A stretch of DNA of 64,000 nt from Gammaproteobacteria bacterium (GTDB taxonomy: Bacteria > Pseudomonadota > Gammaproteobacteria > Pseudomonadales > Alcanivoracaceae), in contig JAGPVL010000035.1 in assembly GCA_018067045.1 (NCBI GenBank), positions 186,001-250,000 on the forward strand, written 5' to 3'. How positions within the stretch are numbered: the first letter of the stretch is position 1; each line of letters begins with the position of its first letter. Of the stretch, positions 28,492 to 37,093 are shown one piece after another. The position numbers and the translations under genes are program-made. The notes below the pieces were generated by a model. The model was given only the letters and a program-made list of their open reading frames with translations. It did no database searches and was not told the origin of the DNA.

Positions 28492-29036
28492 TGAGCCAGT
28501 CAGTTAACGCATTACGCGCCCGTGCCCGTCGTCTCAAACTCGTTGCCTTTGACGTCGACGGCGTGATGACCGACGGCCGCCTGTATTACGGCGCGGATGG
28601 AGAAGAATTCAAAGTATTTAATTCACTCGATGGGCATGGCCTAAAGATGCTGGCCGCTGCGGGCGTCACCCTGGCCATTATTACTGGGCGGAACTCTGCC
28701 ATGGTCAGTCGTCGCGCGGCCGATCTGAATATCGAACACGTCATCCAAGGTCGTGAAGACAAGGGCGTTGCATTGCAAGCGTTAGCGGCGGAACTTGGCT
28801 TCGACGCCGACGTAACCGGCTACGTCGGCGATGACATTCCCGATGTTCCTGCGATGGAATGGGCGGCACTATCTTTCTCTGTCGCCAATGGCCACCCGCG
28901 AGCACGTGCCTGCGCCGACAAGGTTACCGAACTCCGCGGCGGCGAAGGTGCAGTACGGGAAATTTGTGACTTTATACTTGGCGCCCATCCAGAATCCACG
29001 CAAGCCGAGCCCTCGCAGCCGAGCAACAACACGTGA
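28491..29036 (+). CDS. kdsC: 3-deoxy-D-manno-octulosonate 8-phosphate phosphatase KdsC
   Basis: 181 aa C0-type HAD phosphatase without cap. HAD motif I DVDGVMTDG (nucleophile D21, acid D23), motif II ITGRNS, motif III Lys region, motif IV YVGDDIPD. It releases Kdo from Kdo-8-P. It overlaps lptC by 4 nt (GTGA), continuing the translationally coupled operon. Confidence 0.97.
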   Translation: MSQSVNALRARARRLKLVAFDVDGVMTDGRLYYGADGEEFKVFNSLDGHGLKMLAAAGVTLAIITGRNSAMVSRRAADLNIEHVIQGREDKGVALQALAAELGFDADVTGYVGDDIPDVPAMEWAALSFSVANGHPRARACADKVTELRGGEGAVREICDFILGAHPESTQAEPSQPSNNT

Positions 29037-29590
29037 AAAAGCAAGGCATCCTTAGCCTCACCGGCATCGCGCTACTCGGCTTAATCGTGCTGATGACGCT
29101 GCACGAGTGGGATTATGCTGCACCACTGATCACCGCAGAGCGACCCGATGTACCCGCACTCATACTCGAAAATATGACCTCCGTCCGCCACAACGCTGAC
29201 GGCACGCGCCAGTACAGCGTCAGTGCCAAAGCCTTGTCGTGGTTCGAAATCAGTAATCGCTCAGAGCTATCTGAACCGTCCGTTGAAATGTTTGGTAATA
29301 AAGCCAACTGGTTTGTTTCGGCGAATCAGGGAAAGATGCAACAAGAAAAGAAGATCATGGATCTTAGCGGCAGCGTACATGCCCGCCGTGACGGCCCAGC
29401 TCCACTTTCACTGGAAACCGAGCGCTTGATCTATCATGCAAACGAAGAGCGCCTGCATATCCCAACCAAAGTCAGCATTAAACATGTCGGCGGCAACACC
29501 CGCGCCGGGCAACTTGATGCGGACTTGCAGCAAGGCATCATTAAAATCAAAGGCGGAGTAGAAACACATTATGTGCCGACGTCCGGCTAG
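29033..29590 (+). CDS. lptC: LPS export ABC transporter periplasmic protein LptC
   Basis: 185 aa with GTG start inside the kdsC stop. N-terminal TM anchor (about 7-24), then the beta-jellyroll LptC domain. It receives LPS from LptB2FG and passes it to LptA. lptF and lptG lie 26 kb away in the same window. The 3' end overlaps lptA by 20 nt. Confidence 0.93.
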   Translation: MKKQGILSLTGIALLGLIVLMTLHEWDYAAPLITAERPDVPALILENMTSVRHNADGTRQYSVSAKALSWFEISNRSELSEPSVEMFGNKANWFVSANQGKMQQEKKIMDLSGSVHARRDGPAPLSLETERLIYHANEERLHIPTKVSIKHVGGNTRAGQLDADLQQGIIKIKGGVETHYVPTSG

Positions 29591-30131
29591 CCGAGTTTTA
29601 TCCGCTGCGCTACTAAACGGTATCGCACTGCTAAGCTGTCTTGCGACGCCCGCCATTTCCGCAGACGCCAGCGGCATCCCAAAAAGTGACGGTAACAGCG
29701 TCATCAATCATGGCAGTGCGGGCCATGAAAATGCCGAAATTATTATTCGAGCCGAATCCGCCGTACTCGACCAAAGCAAAGGTGTAGGCATCTACGAAGG
29801 CGGCGCGGAGCTGCATCAAGGTGGCCGGCACCTTAGCGCTGATTGGATTCGCATTGAGTTAAAAGACGGCGCGCCAGGTCGCATCGAAGCGCGCGGCAAT
29901 CCCGTGACGCTAATTGAAGACGGCGCACTTGAAGCACGCGGAAAACGACTGACGTATGACGTCACAGGTCGCCGCATACAGATTTATGAGCAGGCTTATG
30001 TCAATCATCAGGGCCGTATTTTCGAAGGCGCTGAGCTTGAATATAACCTAGACACTAAACAGGTAGATGCCCGCGGTGGTGACGAAGACGGCCGAGTGAG
30101 GCTCGTTATTCCTGCGGAAGATACGGAGTAA
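29571..30131 (+). CDS. lptA: LPS transport periplasmic protein LptA
   Basis: 186 aa. Signal peptide to about residue 30 (TPAIS|ADAS). OstA-like beta-jellyroll with characteristic repeats such as [23 protein letters not shown] and [18 protein letters not shown]. LptA polymerises into the periplasmic bridge carrying LPS to LptD. An acidic C-terminal tail follows. lptB starts 4 nt later. Confidence 0.94.
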   Translation: MCRRPASRVLSAALLNGIALLSCLATPAISADASGIPKSDGNSVINHGSAGHENAEIIIRAESAVLDQSKGVGIYEGGAELHQGGRHLSADWIRIELKDGAPGRIEARGNPVTLIEDGALEARGKRLTYDVTGRRIQIYEQAYVNHQGRIFEGAELEYNLDTKQVDARGGDEDGRVRLVIPAEDTE

Positions 30132-30135
30132 TTGC

Positions 30136-30861
30136 TTGAAAACGCTTAGTGCAACAAAACTAGCGAAGAGCTATCGCGGACGTCACGTCATCGAGGACGT
30201 TTCGATTAAAGTCGACGCAGGCGAAATCGTCGGCTTACTTGGTCCCAACGGCGCCGGTAAAACCACCTGCTTTTATATGATTGTCGGATTATTACCGCCA
30301 GACTCTGGCCGTATTTTTATCGACAACAAAGACATTACTCGCCTCCCGATGCATGGTCGCGCACAAGCTGGAATCGGCTACCTTCCACAAGAGGCGAGCA
30401 TCTTTCGACGCCTGAGTGTCGCCGACAATATTATGGCTATTCTTGAAACGCGCAAAGATCTCAGTCGCCAAGAAAGAGCACAACGACTTGAGCAACTGCT
30501 ACAAGAATTTCACATCACCCATATTCGCAACAGCCTCGGCATGGCACTCTCTGGCGGTGAGCGTCGGCGCGCGGAGATCGCCCGAGGCCTTGCTACCGAC
30601 CCCGCGTTTATTCTGCTCGATGAGCCCTTCGCTGGGGTTGATCCCATTTCCGTCAACGACATCAAAGACATTATTCGCCACTTAAAGCAGCGCGGCATTG
30701 GCGTCTTGATTACCGACCACAACGTTCGCGAAACGCTCGACATTTGTGACAACGCCTATATCGTCAGCGAAGGCCACATCATCGCCTCCGGCGACGCCGA
30801 CACCATCCTCTCCAACCAACAAGTGCGAGACGTCTACCTTGGCGCGGATTTCCGCTTGTAG
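30136..30861 (+). CDS. lptB: LPS export ABC transporter ATP-binding protein LptB
   Basis: 241 aa ABC ATPase. The start is TTG 30136 with GGAG eight bases upstream, aligning with the LptB N terminus. Walker A GPNGAGKT (36-43), Q-loop in [13 protein letters not shown], signature LSGGERRR, Walker [13 protein letters not shown] and the switch His in TDHNVRET. It powers LPS extraction together with LptFG. Confidence 0.98.
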   Translation: MKTLSATKLAKSYRGRHVIEDVSIKVDAGEIVGLLGPNGAGKTTCFYMIVGLLPPDSGRIFIDNKDITRLPMHGRAQAGIGYLPQEASIFRRLSVADNIMAILETRKDLSRQERAQRLEQLLQEFHITHIRNSLGMALSGGERRRAEIARGLATDPAFILLDEPFAGVDPISVNDIKDIIRHLKQRGIGVLITDHNVRETLDICDNAYIVSEGHIIASGDADTILSNQQVRDVYLGADFRL

Positions 30862-30916
30862 TCTTCCGGTTCAAACCCGTACGATCGCCTCGTTGCTCTA
30901 TGCCTCCGCCCTTGCG

Positions 30917-30946
30917 ATGACAACCAAGGGCGGTCGCCGTTAAAAT
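30917..30946 (+). promoter_or_regulatory. Predicted rpoN promoter
   Basis: ATGACA (30917-30922), 18-bp spacer, TAAAAT (30941-30946) in the 217-nt gap between lptB and rpoN. Confidence 0.45.
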
Positions 30947-31078
30947 AAGTACTGTGCTCCGCCGTAAAACCCCCTCTCCAAAAACGCCATACACCTTTAA
31001 GGGATGCCTTTCAAGAATAGGCATGAAAATTGCTTACTGGTATCCTCTGTCACGTTTCCCGGCCTAAACCAGAGCGTG

Positions 31079-32560
31079 ATGAAGCAAAGCCTAACTATAC
31101 AACTCGGCCAGCAGCTCAAGATGACGCCACAACTGCAGCAGGCGATTCGTCTGCTGCAGCTATCTGCCCTCGATTTACGTCAGGAAATCCAAGAGTCGGT
31201 TGAGATCAACCCGATGCTGGAACTCGAAGACGAACAGTCTGGCGATCTTTCTCTCGAGTCGCTGAAAGAAAACGACAACCAAGACAGCCAAGAGCTCGAC
31301 CTCGATAGCAGCGACCAATTACCGGACGACCTACAAGTCGACACCGACTGGGACGACATCTACCAGAGTGGCTCTAGCAGTGCGAGCAGCGGCTCTGGTA
31401 GCTCAGAGGGTGAAGAAGGCGATGCATGGGAAGCGCGCAACGCCGCGCCTTTGACCTTACAGCAACATATATTGTGGCAACTCAACCTCACCCCCATGAC
31501 CGACGCCGACCGCGCCATCGCGTACGCCATGGTTGAAGCCCTTGATCCTCGTGGCTACCTAACCAGCAGCCTAGATGATATCGCCGAGACCGTGCGCCAC
31601 GAACTCGAAGGCGAGCTTCCAGACGAGACCTTTCCCGAAGAAGACGAAATGATGGTGGTGCTCCACCACCTGCAGCAATTCGACCCACCGGGTGTGGCCG
31701 CCCGCAATCTGCAAGAATGCTTGGATATTCAGCTGCGTCAGCTGGATGCATCAGTACCGTGGCTAGAGCATGCGCTAGCGCTAGTCGGCCAGCACCTCAC
31801 ATTGCTGGAAACTCGCGACTACATGACGCTACGCCGCCGCATGGGCATTAGCGAAGAAGAGCTCGGCGAGGTGCTGAACCTCGTCCGCGGCCTCAACCCA
31901 GCACCCGGCGACGGCCTCAACGAAGAGCCTGCCGAGTACGTTGTGCCAGACGTCATTATTCAGCGCAAAGGCAAGCGCTGGCTGGTCGAGCTTAATCCAG
32001 AATCACTGCCTAAAGTGCGCATCAACAATCAGTACGCTGGCATGGTTGGCCAGGCCCGCCGCGAAGAAGACGGCACCTATATGCGCGCGCAATTGCAGGA
32101 AGCCAAGTGGTTTCTCAAAAGCCTGCAAAGTCGTAATGAAACCCTACTCAAAGTCGCCAGCCGGATCGTTCAGGTACAAAAAGACTTCTTCGAATATGGC
32201 GAAGAGGCCATGAAGCCGCTCGTACTAGCAGAAATCGCTGATGCCGTTGGCATGCACGAATCGACCATTTCCCGCGTCACCACGCAGAAGTACATGCTTA
32301 CCCCGCGGGGCGTTTTTGAGCTGAAATTCTTTTTCTCTAGTCACGTGGGTACAGATGGCGGTGGTGAATGTTCAAGCACTGCTATTCGTGCCATTATTAA
32401 GAAACTGATTGCCACTGAAGATGCCCGCAAACCGCTCAGCGATAGTAAGTTAGCGGATTTGTTAAACGATCAGGGCATTAAGGTCGCAAGACGTACTGTC
32501 GCCAAGTACCGTGAGGCGATGCGCATTCCGGCGTCAAGCGAGCGCAAGCGATTGGTGTAA
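31079..32560 (+). CDS. rpoN: RNA polymerase sigma-54 factor
   Basis: 493 aa from ATG 31079. The frame is open 25 codons upstream, but the family N terminus MKQSLTIQLGQQLKMTPQLQ begins here; the SD is weak. Glutamine-rich region I (1-50), a long acidic region II (about 55-125), core-binding and HTH domains, and the C-terminal RpoN box ARRTVAKYRE (470-479) that reads the -24 element. It is followed by hpf, ptsN, rapZ and ptsO, the classic rpoN cluster. Confidence 0.98.
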   Translation: MKQSLTIQLGQQLKMTPQLQQAIRLLQLSALDLRQEIQESVEINPMLELEDEQSGDLSLESLKENDNQDSQELDLDSSDQLPDDLQVDTDWDDIYQSGSSSASSGSGSSEGEEGDAWEARNAAPLTLQQHILWQLNLTPMTDADRAIAYAMVEALDPRGYLTSSLDDIAETVRHELEGELPDETFPEEDEMMVVLHHLQQFDPPGVAARNLQECLDIQLRQLDASVPWLEHALALVGQHLTLLETRDYMTLRRRMGISEEELGEVLNLVRGLNPAPGDGLNEEPAEYVVPDVIIQRKGKRWLVELNPESLPKVRINNQYAGMVGQARREEDGTYMRAQLQEAKWFLKSLQSRNETLLKVASRIVQVQKDFFEYGEEAMKPLVLAEIADAVGMHESTISRVTTQKYMLTPRGVFELKFFFSSHVGTDGGGECSSTAIRAIIKKLIATEDARKPLSDSKLADLLNDQGIKVARRTVAKYREAMRIPASSERKRLV

Positions 32561-32601
32561 ACCCGTCGCGCAGGGATGCCAACTGAGCGAAAACAGCCTA
32601 T

Positions 32602-32643
32602 CGCTGTCCACACTCATGGTCCCCTGACAGCGTAACCGCTGTC
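32602..32643 (+). promoter_or_regulatory. Leader with two mutually exclusive hairpins upstream of hpf
   Basis: GACAGCG (32626-32632) can pair with CGCTGTC upstream (32602-32608) or with CGCTGTC downstream (32637-32643, loop TAAC). It lies in the rpoN-hpf gap, 33 nt before the hpf ATG. An attenuation or translational switch is possible but unproven. Confidence 0.4.
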
Positions 32644-32676
32644 GCCGGTAAACCAGGGTAGGAGAAGGAGCCAGTC

Positions 32677-32976
32677 ATGCAAATAAACATCAGTGGTCAC
32701 CATCTTGATATCACCGACGCACTGCGTGAATATGTAAACGAAAAATTTACCCGCCTGGAACGACATTTTGACCACATCACCAGCATTCAGGTGATACTCT
32801 CCCCGGAACCGAAAACCCACAAAGCCGAATCGACCATCCGAATTTCTGGGGGAGAGCTCTTTGCAACGGCAGAGGCCGATGACATGTACGCCGCCATCGA
32901 CACCCTAACCGACAAGCTTGATCGCCAAATTCTTAAACACAAGGAGAAGTCCGTCAGCCGTAATCACGGGCACTGA
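32677..32976 (+). CDS. hpf: Ribosome hibernation promoting factor, short form
   Basis: 99 aa, short HPF/YfiA family. N-terminal MQINISGHHLDITDALREYV and basic patch residues in the KFTRLERHFD helix are typical. Short HPF works with RMF in forming 100S dimers in gammaproteobacteria. Preceded by a strong GGAGAAGGAG SD. Confidence 0.96.
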   Translation: MQINISGHHLDITDALREYVNEKFTRLERHFDHITSIQVILSPEPKTHKAESTIRISGGELFATAEADDMYAAIDTLTDKLDRQILKHKEKSVSRNHGH

Positions 32977-32986
32977 CGTCTGAAAC

Positions 32987-33460
32987 ATGCGAGTACGTGA
33001 ACTGCTAACCCAAGAACACACACACATTGACGTTCATGGTGTCAGCAAAAAAAGATTGCTGGACCAGGTCGCACAACTGGCCGCCTCCAGCAATCCGTCG
33101 CTGTCGGAGCAACAGGTCTTTGATGCCCTGATTGCCCGCGAGCGATTGGGCAGCACTGGCATTGGGGAAGGCATCGCCATTCCCCACTGTCGTATGCCAA
33201 GCTGCGATAAACCCATTGGCATTCTACTGCGCCTCGATCAAGCCATTGATTTCGAAAGCATCGACGGCAAGCCCGTTGATCTCGTTTTTGTCTTACTCGT
33301 GCCGGAAGCCAATCCCGAACAACACCTAAAAACCCTCAGTCATTTAGCCGCTCTCTTTAACGAATCCGGCTTCCGCGAAGAACTGCGTAGCGCAAACTCT
33401 TCGGCCAGCCTGTTTCTAAACGCCACCTCGTCGGAAGAAGAGCTGCGCCTCGCATCATGA
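32987..33460 (+). CDS. ptsN: PTS IIA-like nitrogen regulatory protein PtsN (EIIA-Ntr)
   Basis: 157 aa. Phosphoacceptor H67 in GIGEGIAIPHCRM, corresponding to His73 of E. coli. It receives phosphate from NPr (ptsO) and regulates potassium transport and other targets. No EIIB/EIIC is encoded nearby, consistent with a regulatory PTS. Overlaps rapZ by 4 nt. Confidence 0.97.
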   Translation: MRVRELLTQEHTHIDVHGVSKKRLLDQVAQLAASSNPSLSEQQVFDALIARERLGSTGIGEGIAIPHCRMPSCDKPIGILLRLDQAIDFESIDGKPVDLVFVLLVPEANPEQHLKTLSHLAALFNESGFREELRSANSSASLFLNATSSEEELRLAS

Positions 33461-34311
33461 AAATTATCATTCTGAGTGGTCGCTCAGGCTCTGGTAAAAC
33501 AACCGGCCTGCAAGCATTAGAAGATCTCGGCTTTTACTGTGTCGACAATTTGCCATTAGGCTTATTGCCAACACTCGCCTCGCAACTGCTCAATGAAGAA
33601 CATACATTGCCGTTAATTGCCGTCGGCATCGATGCACGTAACCTACCCAATCAGCTGCTGCGCTTTCCCGAGCTGCTCGCGGAAATTCAGCAGCTCAACG
33701 TCGAGTGCGATGTTGTCTTCCTCGATGCAGACGACGACACTCTACTCAAACGCTTCAGTGCAACCCGTCGCAAACACCCGCTCAGCACCGAAACAATGTC
33801 ACTAAGCGAATCAATCGAAGAAGAAGGTCGTCTACTTTCCGCGATTCGCGAGCGGGCTCAGCTCGTTATCGATACCAGCACTCTCGACGTGCACAGCCTT
33901 CGCGACTTAATCCGTGATCGTATTGCCAATAAAAAAGAAGGCTTATCGTTACTGGTCGAATCCTTTGCCTTCAAACGCGGCGTACCCCACGACGCAGATC
34001 TCGTATTCGATGTGCGTGTGCTCCCCAACCCATACTGGCATGCACATTTGCGTCAACACACCGGGCGGGACGATCAGGTACGAGAGTTTCTTGTTCAGCA
34101 ACCAGAAAGCGGTGAAATGCTCGATGATATTTACGGCTTTTTAATGAGCTGGCTACCACGCTTCGAAAAAAATGACCGTAGCTATATGACCGTAGCCATT
34201 GGCTGCACCGGCGGCCAGCATCGGTCGGTCTATGTGGCAGAAGAATTGGTTAGTCGGCTGCTTAAGCAGAATATCGACGTGCAGCTACGGCACCGGGAGC
34301 TTGGGGTTTAA
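33457..34311 (+). CDS. rapZ: RNase adapter protein RapZ
   Basis: 284 aa. N-terminal P-loop GRSGSGKT (8-15) and Walker B-like VVFLDADD; C-terminal domain with GCTGGQHRSVYVAEEL, the sensing/RNA-binding part. In E. coli it presents GlmZ sRNA to RNase E to adjust glucosamine-6-P synthesis. A GlmZ/GlmY homologue was not seen in the window. Confidence 0.97.
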   Translation: MKIIILSGRSGSGKTTGLQALEDLGFYCVDNLPLGLLPTLASQLLNEEHTLPLIAVGIDARNLPNQLLRFPELLAEIQQLNVECDVVFLDADDDTLLKRFSATRRKHPLSTETMSLSESIEEEGRLLSAIRERAQLVIDTSTLDVHSLRDLIRDRIANKKEGLSLLVESFAFKRGVPHDADLVFDVRVLPNPYWHAHLRQHTGRDDQVREFLVQQPESGEMLDDIYGFLMSWLPRFEKNDRSYMTVAIGCTGGQHRSVYVAEELVSRLLKQNIDVQLRHRELGV

Positions 34312-34326
34312 GCCCAAAGAACTCCT

Positions 34327-34593
34327 ATGATCGAATCCACTCTATTGATCGATAATATACTCGGCCTGCATGCCCGTGCCGCCGCCAAGGTCGTGTCCGT
34401 GGCATCACGCTATAGTGCGCAAATCAGTATTTTAAAAGACGAACGCAAAGTCGATGCAAAAAGTATCATGGCCTTGCTGATGCTCGGCGCCGCGCGGGGT
34501 ACACAGCTCAAAGTGTGCGTCGAGGGCGAAGATGAAACACAAGCCATGGCCGAGCTCATTGACTTATTCGAGCGAAAGTTCGACGAGGAATAG
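34327..34593 (+). CDS. ptsO: HPr-like phosphocarrier NPr
   Basis: 88 aa HPr-fold protein. Active-site H15 in LGLHARAA and the regulatory-site S46 in DAKSIMALLML are both present. It transfers phosphate from EI-Ntr (PtsP, not in the window) to PtsN. Last gene of the rpoN cluster, 15 nt after rapZ. Confidence 0.96.
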   Translation: MIESTLLIDNILGLHARAAAKVVSVASRYSAQISILKDERKVDAKSIMALLMLGAARGTQLKVCVEGEDETQAMAELIDLFERKFDEE

Positions 34594-34731
34594 GTAGCTG
34601 CCATGCCCCCCCCTTACCACTTTGAACTAGCCGCAAACGTGCCTTCTATCACACCTCTATTTCCGCAGCGATCTGACGTAACCTCCGCAACCTAGTACAC
34701 TGCAGCCTGAACAACGGGAGGCTAGAGCAGG

Positions 34732-36084
34732 ATGAGCAATAATTCCGCAAACAAACATCTGAAAGCAATTGATCGTGCGCTCAGCTCAGGCGCGCTTGGC
34801 CAAGTGCGTCACCTGCTCAATCAACTTCCCGCATCCGACGTGGCGCATTTATTACAGTCCTCGCCACCGCGTGAACGACGCATTCTTTGGCAGCTCATCA
34901 ACAAAGATCAAGGCACTGAGGTTCTACAGTATCTCGGTGAAGAAATTCGTGGCGAGTTCCTTAAGGAGCTTTCCGCAGACGAACTACTGGTGCTAGTAGA
35001 AGACCTAGAATTCGATGATCTAGCTGACTTATTGCAAGAGCTGCCGGAACAGATCACCCAGCAAGTCCTGTCGGCATTGGACGATCAAAACCGCGAGTTA
35101 CTTCAAGCCGTACTAAGCTATCCGGAAGATACCGCCGGTGGCCTGATGAACACCGACGTCATCACTATTCGGCCAGAAATCACCATTAGCGTTGTGCTGC
35201 GCTATTTACGTTTTCGCGCCGACATTCCGGAAACCACGGATAAACTGCTGGTGGTAAACCGCAAAAATCAATTTATCGGCATTTTACCGCTGACCCGTAT
35301 TCTCGTCTGCGACGGTAGCACCACCGTGCGCGAAGCCATGATTACTGACATCGAGCCCATTCCAGCCGATATGCCAGCGCACGACGTCGCGAAAATCTTC
35401 GAAAGGCGCGACCTCGTCTCTGCCCCTGTTGTGAATAACGAAGGCATGTTGATTGGCCGTATTACCATTGATGACGTCGTTGACGTTATTCTTGAAGAAG
35501 CGGACCACTCTATCTTAAGCATGGCGGGTCTAGACGAAGATGAAGATACCTTCGGCTCTGTCTGGCACACCTTGCGCCACCGCGCACTGTGGCTCGGCAT
35601 CAACCTACTGACAGCACTTGCTGCTTCCGCCGTGATCGGCTTATTCCAAGGCACCATTAACCAAGTTGTCGCACTGGCTGTGCTCATGCCTATCGTCGCC
35701 AGCATGGGCGGTATTGCCGGCAGCCAAACACTGACCTTGGTTATCCGCGCTATCGCCCTCGGCCAAGTGAAGGCCGACAACACTCGCTACCTCATCATTA
35801 AAGAGCTATCCGTTGGCGCACTGAATGGGTTGATCTGGGCAAGTGTGGTAGGCGTTGCTGCCGCCCTGTGGTTTGGTGAACCCAAACTCGGCATGGTATT
35901 GGCCGCTGCCATGGTCATTAACTTAACCATTGCCGCAGGCGCGGGCGCCTTTCTGCCAATGTTTCTTAAACGTGCGGGGATTGATCCAGCGTTGGCAGGC
36001 GGTGTCGTCTTAACCACCATCACCGACGTCATCGGATTCTTCTCGTTTCTCGGGCTCGCAACCATGTTATTTATTGCAGCCTAG
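34732..36084 (+). CDS. mgtE: Magnesium transporter MgtE
   Basis: 450 aa, complete MgtE layout: N-terminal superhelical domain (about 1-130), tandem CBS domains (about 133-255), then five membrane helices (from about 285). The pore motif region PIVASMGGIAGSQTLTLVIRA and the cation-binding Asp in TTITDVIGF are present. Cytosolic domains close the channel when Mg2+ is high. Its SD (GGGAGG) lies in a short hairpin, AGCCT/AGGCT at 34704-34723. Confidence 0.95.
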   Translation: MSNNSANKHLKAIDRALSSGALGQVRHLLNQLPASDVAHLLQSSPPRERRILWQLINKDQGTEVLQYLGEEIRGEFLKELSADELLVLVEDLEFDDLADLLQELPEQITQQVLSALDDQNRELLQAVLSYPEDTAGGLMNTDVITIRPEITISVVLRYLRFRADIPETTDKLLVVNRKNQFIGILPLTRILVCDGSTTVREAMITDIEPIPADMPAHDVAKIFERRDLVSAPVVNNEGMLIGRITIDDVVDVILEEADHSILSMAGLDEDEDTFGSVWHTLRHRALWLGINLLTALAASAVIGLFQGTINQVVALAVLMPIVASMGGIAGSQTLTLVIRAIALGQVKADNTRYLIIKELSVGALNGLIWASVVGVAAALWFGEPKLGMVLAAAMVINLTIAAGAGAFLPMFLKRAGIDPALAGGVVLTTITDVIGFFSFLGLATMLFIAA

Positions 36085-36100
36085 AAAGATCATTTCTTTA

Positions 36101-36132
36101 GAATAACGGCGGCTCTATAGCCGCCGTTATTC
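36101..36132. terminator. Hairpin after mgtE, possible terminator
   Basis: Perfect 14-bp inverted repeat (36101-36114 and 36119-36132), loop CTAT, core ACGGCGGCT. It lacks a clean T-run, so it may be a weak or stabilising structure between convergent genes. Confidence 0.55.
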
Positions 36133-36206
36133 TTCTATCTATTCCAACTATTCCACGTCTGTCTTCTGCACAACCTTCTACTTCAGCTCCGCCTGCAGCA
36201 ACGCTA

Positions 36207-37028
36207 CTAATGAGCATCCACGTAAATATCGCGAAACGATGTATACAACGAAATGATCAACAATGGCATGACCACAAGCAGACCCAACAGCGCCGGTATC
36301 ATGCCAATCAAGATCAGTAGAAATAGAACAATGCTGTACAGCGTCATCGGAATAATATTCTTTATGCAGCCGACAAAACTCCACTTTAGCGCTCGACCAA
36401 TGGTCATCTCTTCGCTTAACACAACTAGCGGTAAGGCAAACCACATCAGCGCCGCATAAGGAATCAACAGCAACATCCAAATCAACACGATCAGTAGTAG
36501 CTTGATATAGAAAATATCCGGCAGCTGGGAAATCGCCGCCGCGTCGCCATTCGATAGCGCCGCCCAATTTGGGCCCAGTGTCGAAAAATCATCGCCCGAT
36601 ATCTGCCAGCCCACTAGCCCCAGCACAACAAATACCGCCACCATTATGACAAGACTAATACCACCCAGTGCCAACAGCGAACCGGTACGCCATTGAAAGC
36701 CCGCGAAAAAATCTTCAAACCGAACGGCATCACCGCGATCACTTTTGTGCGCGACAATATAGGCACCAGCGTAAATCAGCGGATTAATGACAACACCTAA
36801 GAAATAGCCAATAAACGGAAACATTCCCGCCGCAATACCCACCAACCACAGCACCAGAACGCCGCCGATCCAAACACCAGGGTCCTTTACAAACAGCGCC
36901 CAAGCATCACTTAGCCAGCGCGTCCCCGCCCCAAGGGGCCGCCGCACCGGTGCATGAACAATCAGGCCTGAGGCACTCTCTACCGCCACATCCGACTGTG
37001 GCTGTTGATACGGATTAAACTCGCTCAT
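36207..37028 (-). CDS. BPSS1780-family multi-pass membrane protein
   Basis: 273 aa. A soluble N terminus rich in Q/P (NPYQQPQSDV) leads to a GAGTRWLSDAWALFVKDPGVW block typical of the BPSS1780 family, then about five to six membrane segments (near 52-92, 117-143, 175-207, 225-262). No catalytic motif is seen and the function is unknown. It lies 65 nt upstream of pmbA on the same strand, without clear co-transcription. Confidence 0.75.
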   Translation of the reverse strand: MSEFNPYQQPQSDVAVESASGLIVHAPVRRPLGAGTRWLSDAWALFVKDPGVWIGGVLVLWLVGIAAGMFPFIGYFLGVVINPLIYAGAYIVAHKSDRGDAVRFEDFFAGFQWRTGSLLALGGISLVIMVAVFVVLGLVGWQISGDDFSTLGPNWAALSNGDAAAISQLPDIFYIKLLLIVLIWMLLLIPYAALMWFALPLVVLSEEMTIGRALKWSFVGCIKNIIPMTLYSIVLFLLILIGMIPALLGLLVVMPLLIISLYTSFRDIYVDAH

Positions 37029-37093
37029 TGCGTAGGCCTCCTTGTCACGATCAATAAAACTTCCGTGTTGGGAGACTGCTCACCTTCAACAGA

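Noticed and set aside
35268-35783. 171-codon minus-strand frame inside mgtE
   Set aside because: Ser-rich antisense shadow of a well-supported transporter gene.
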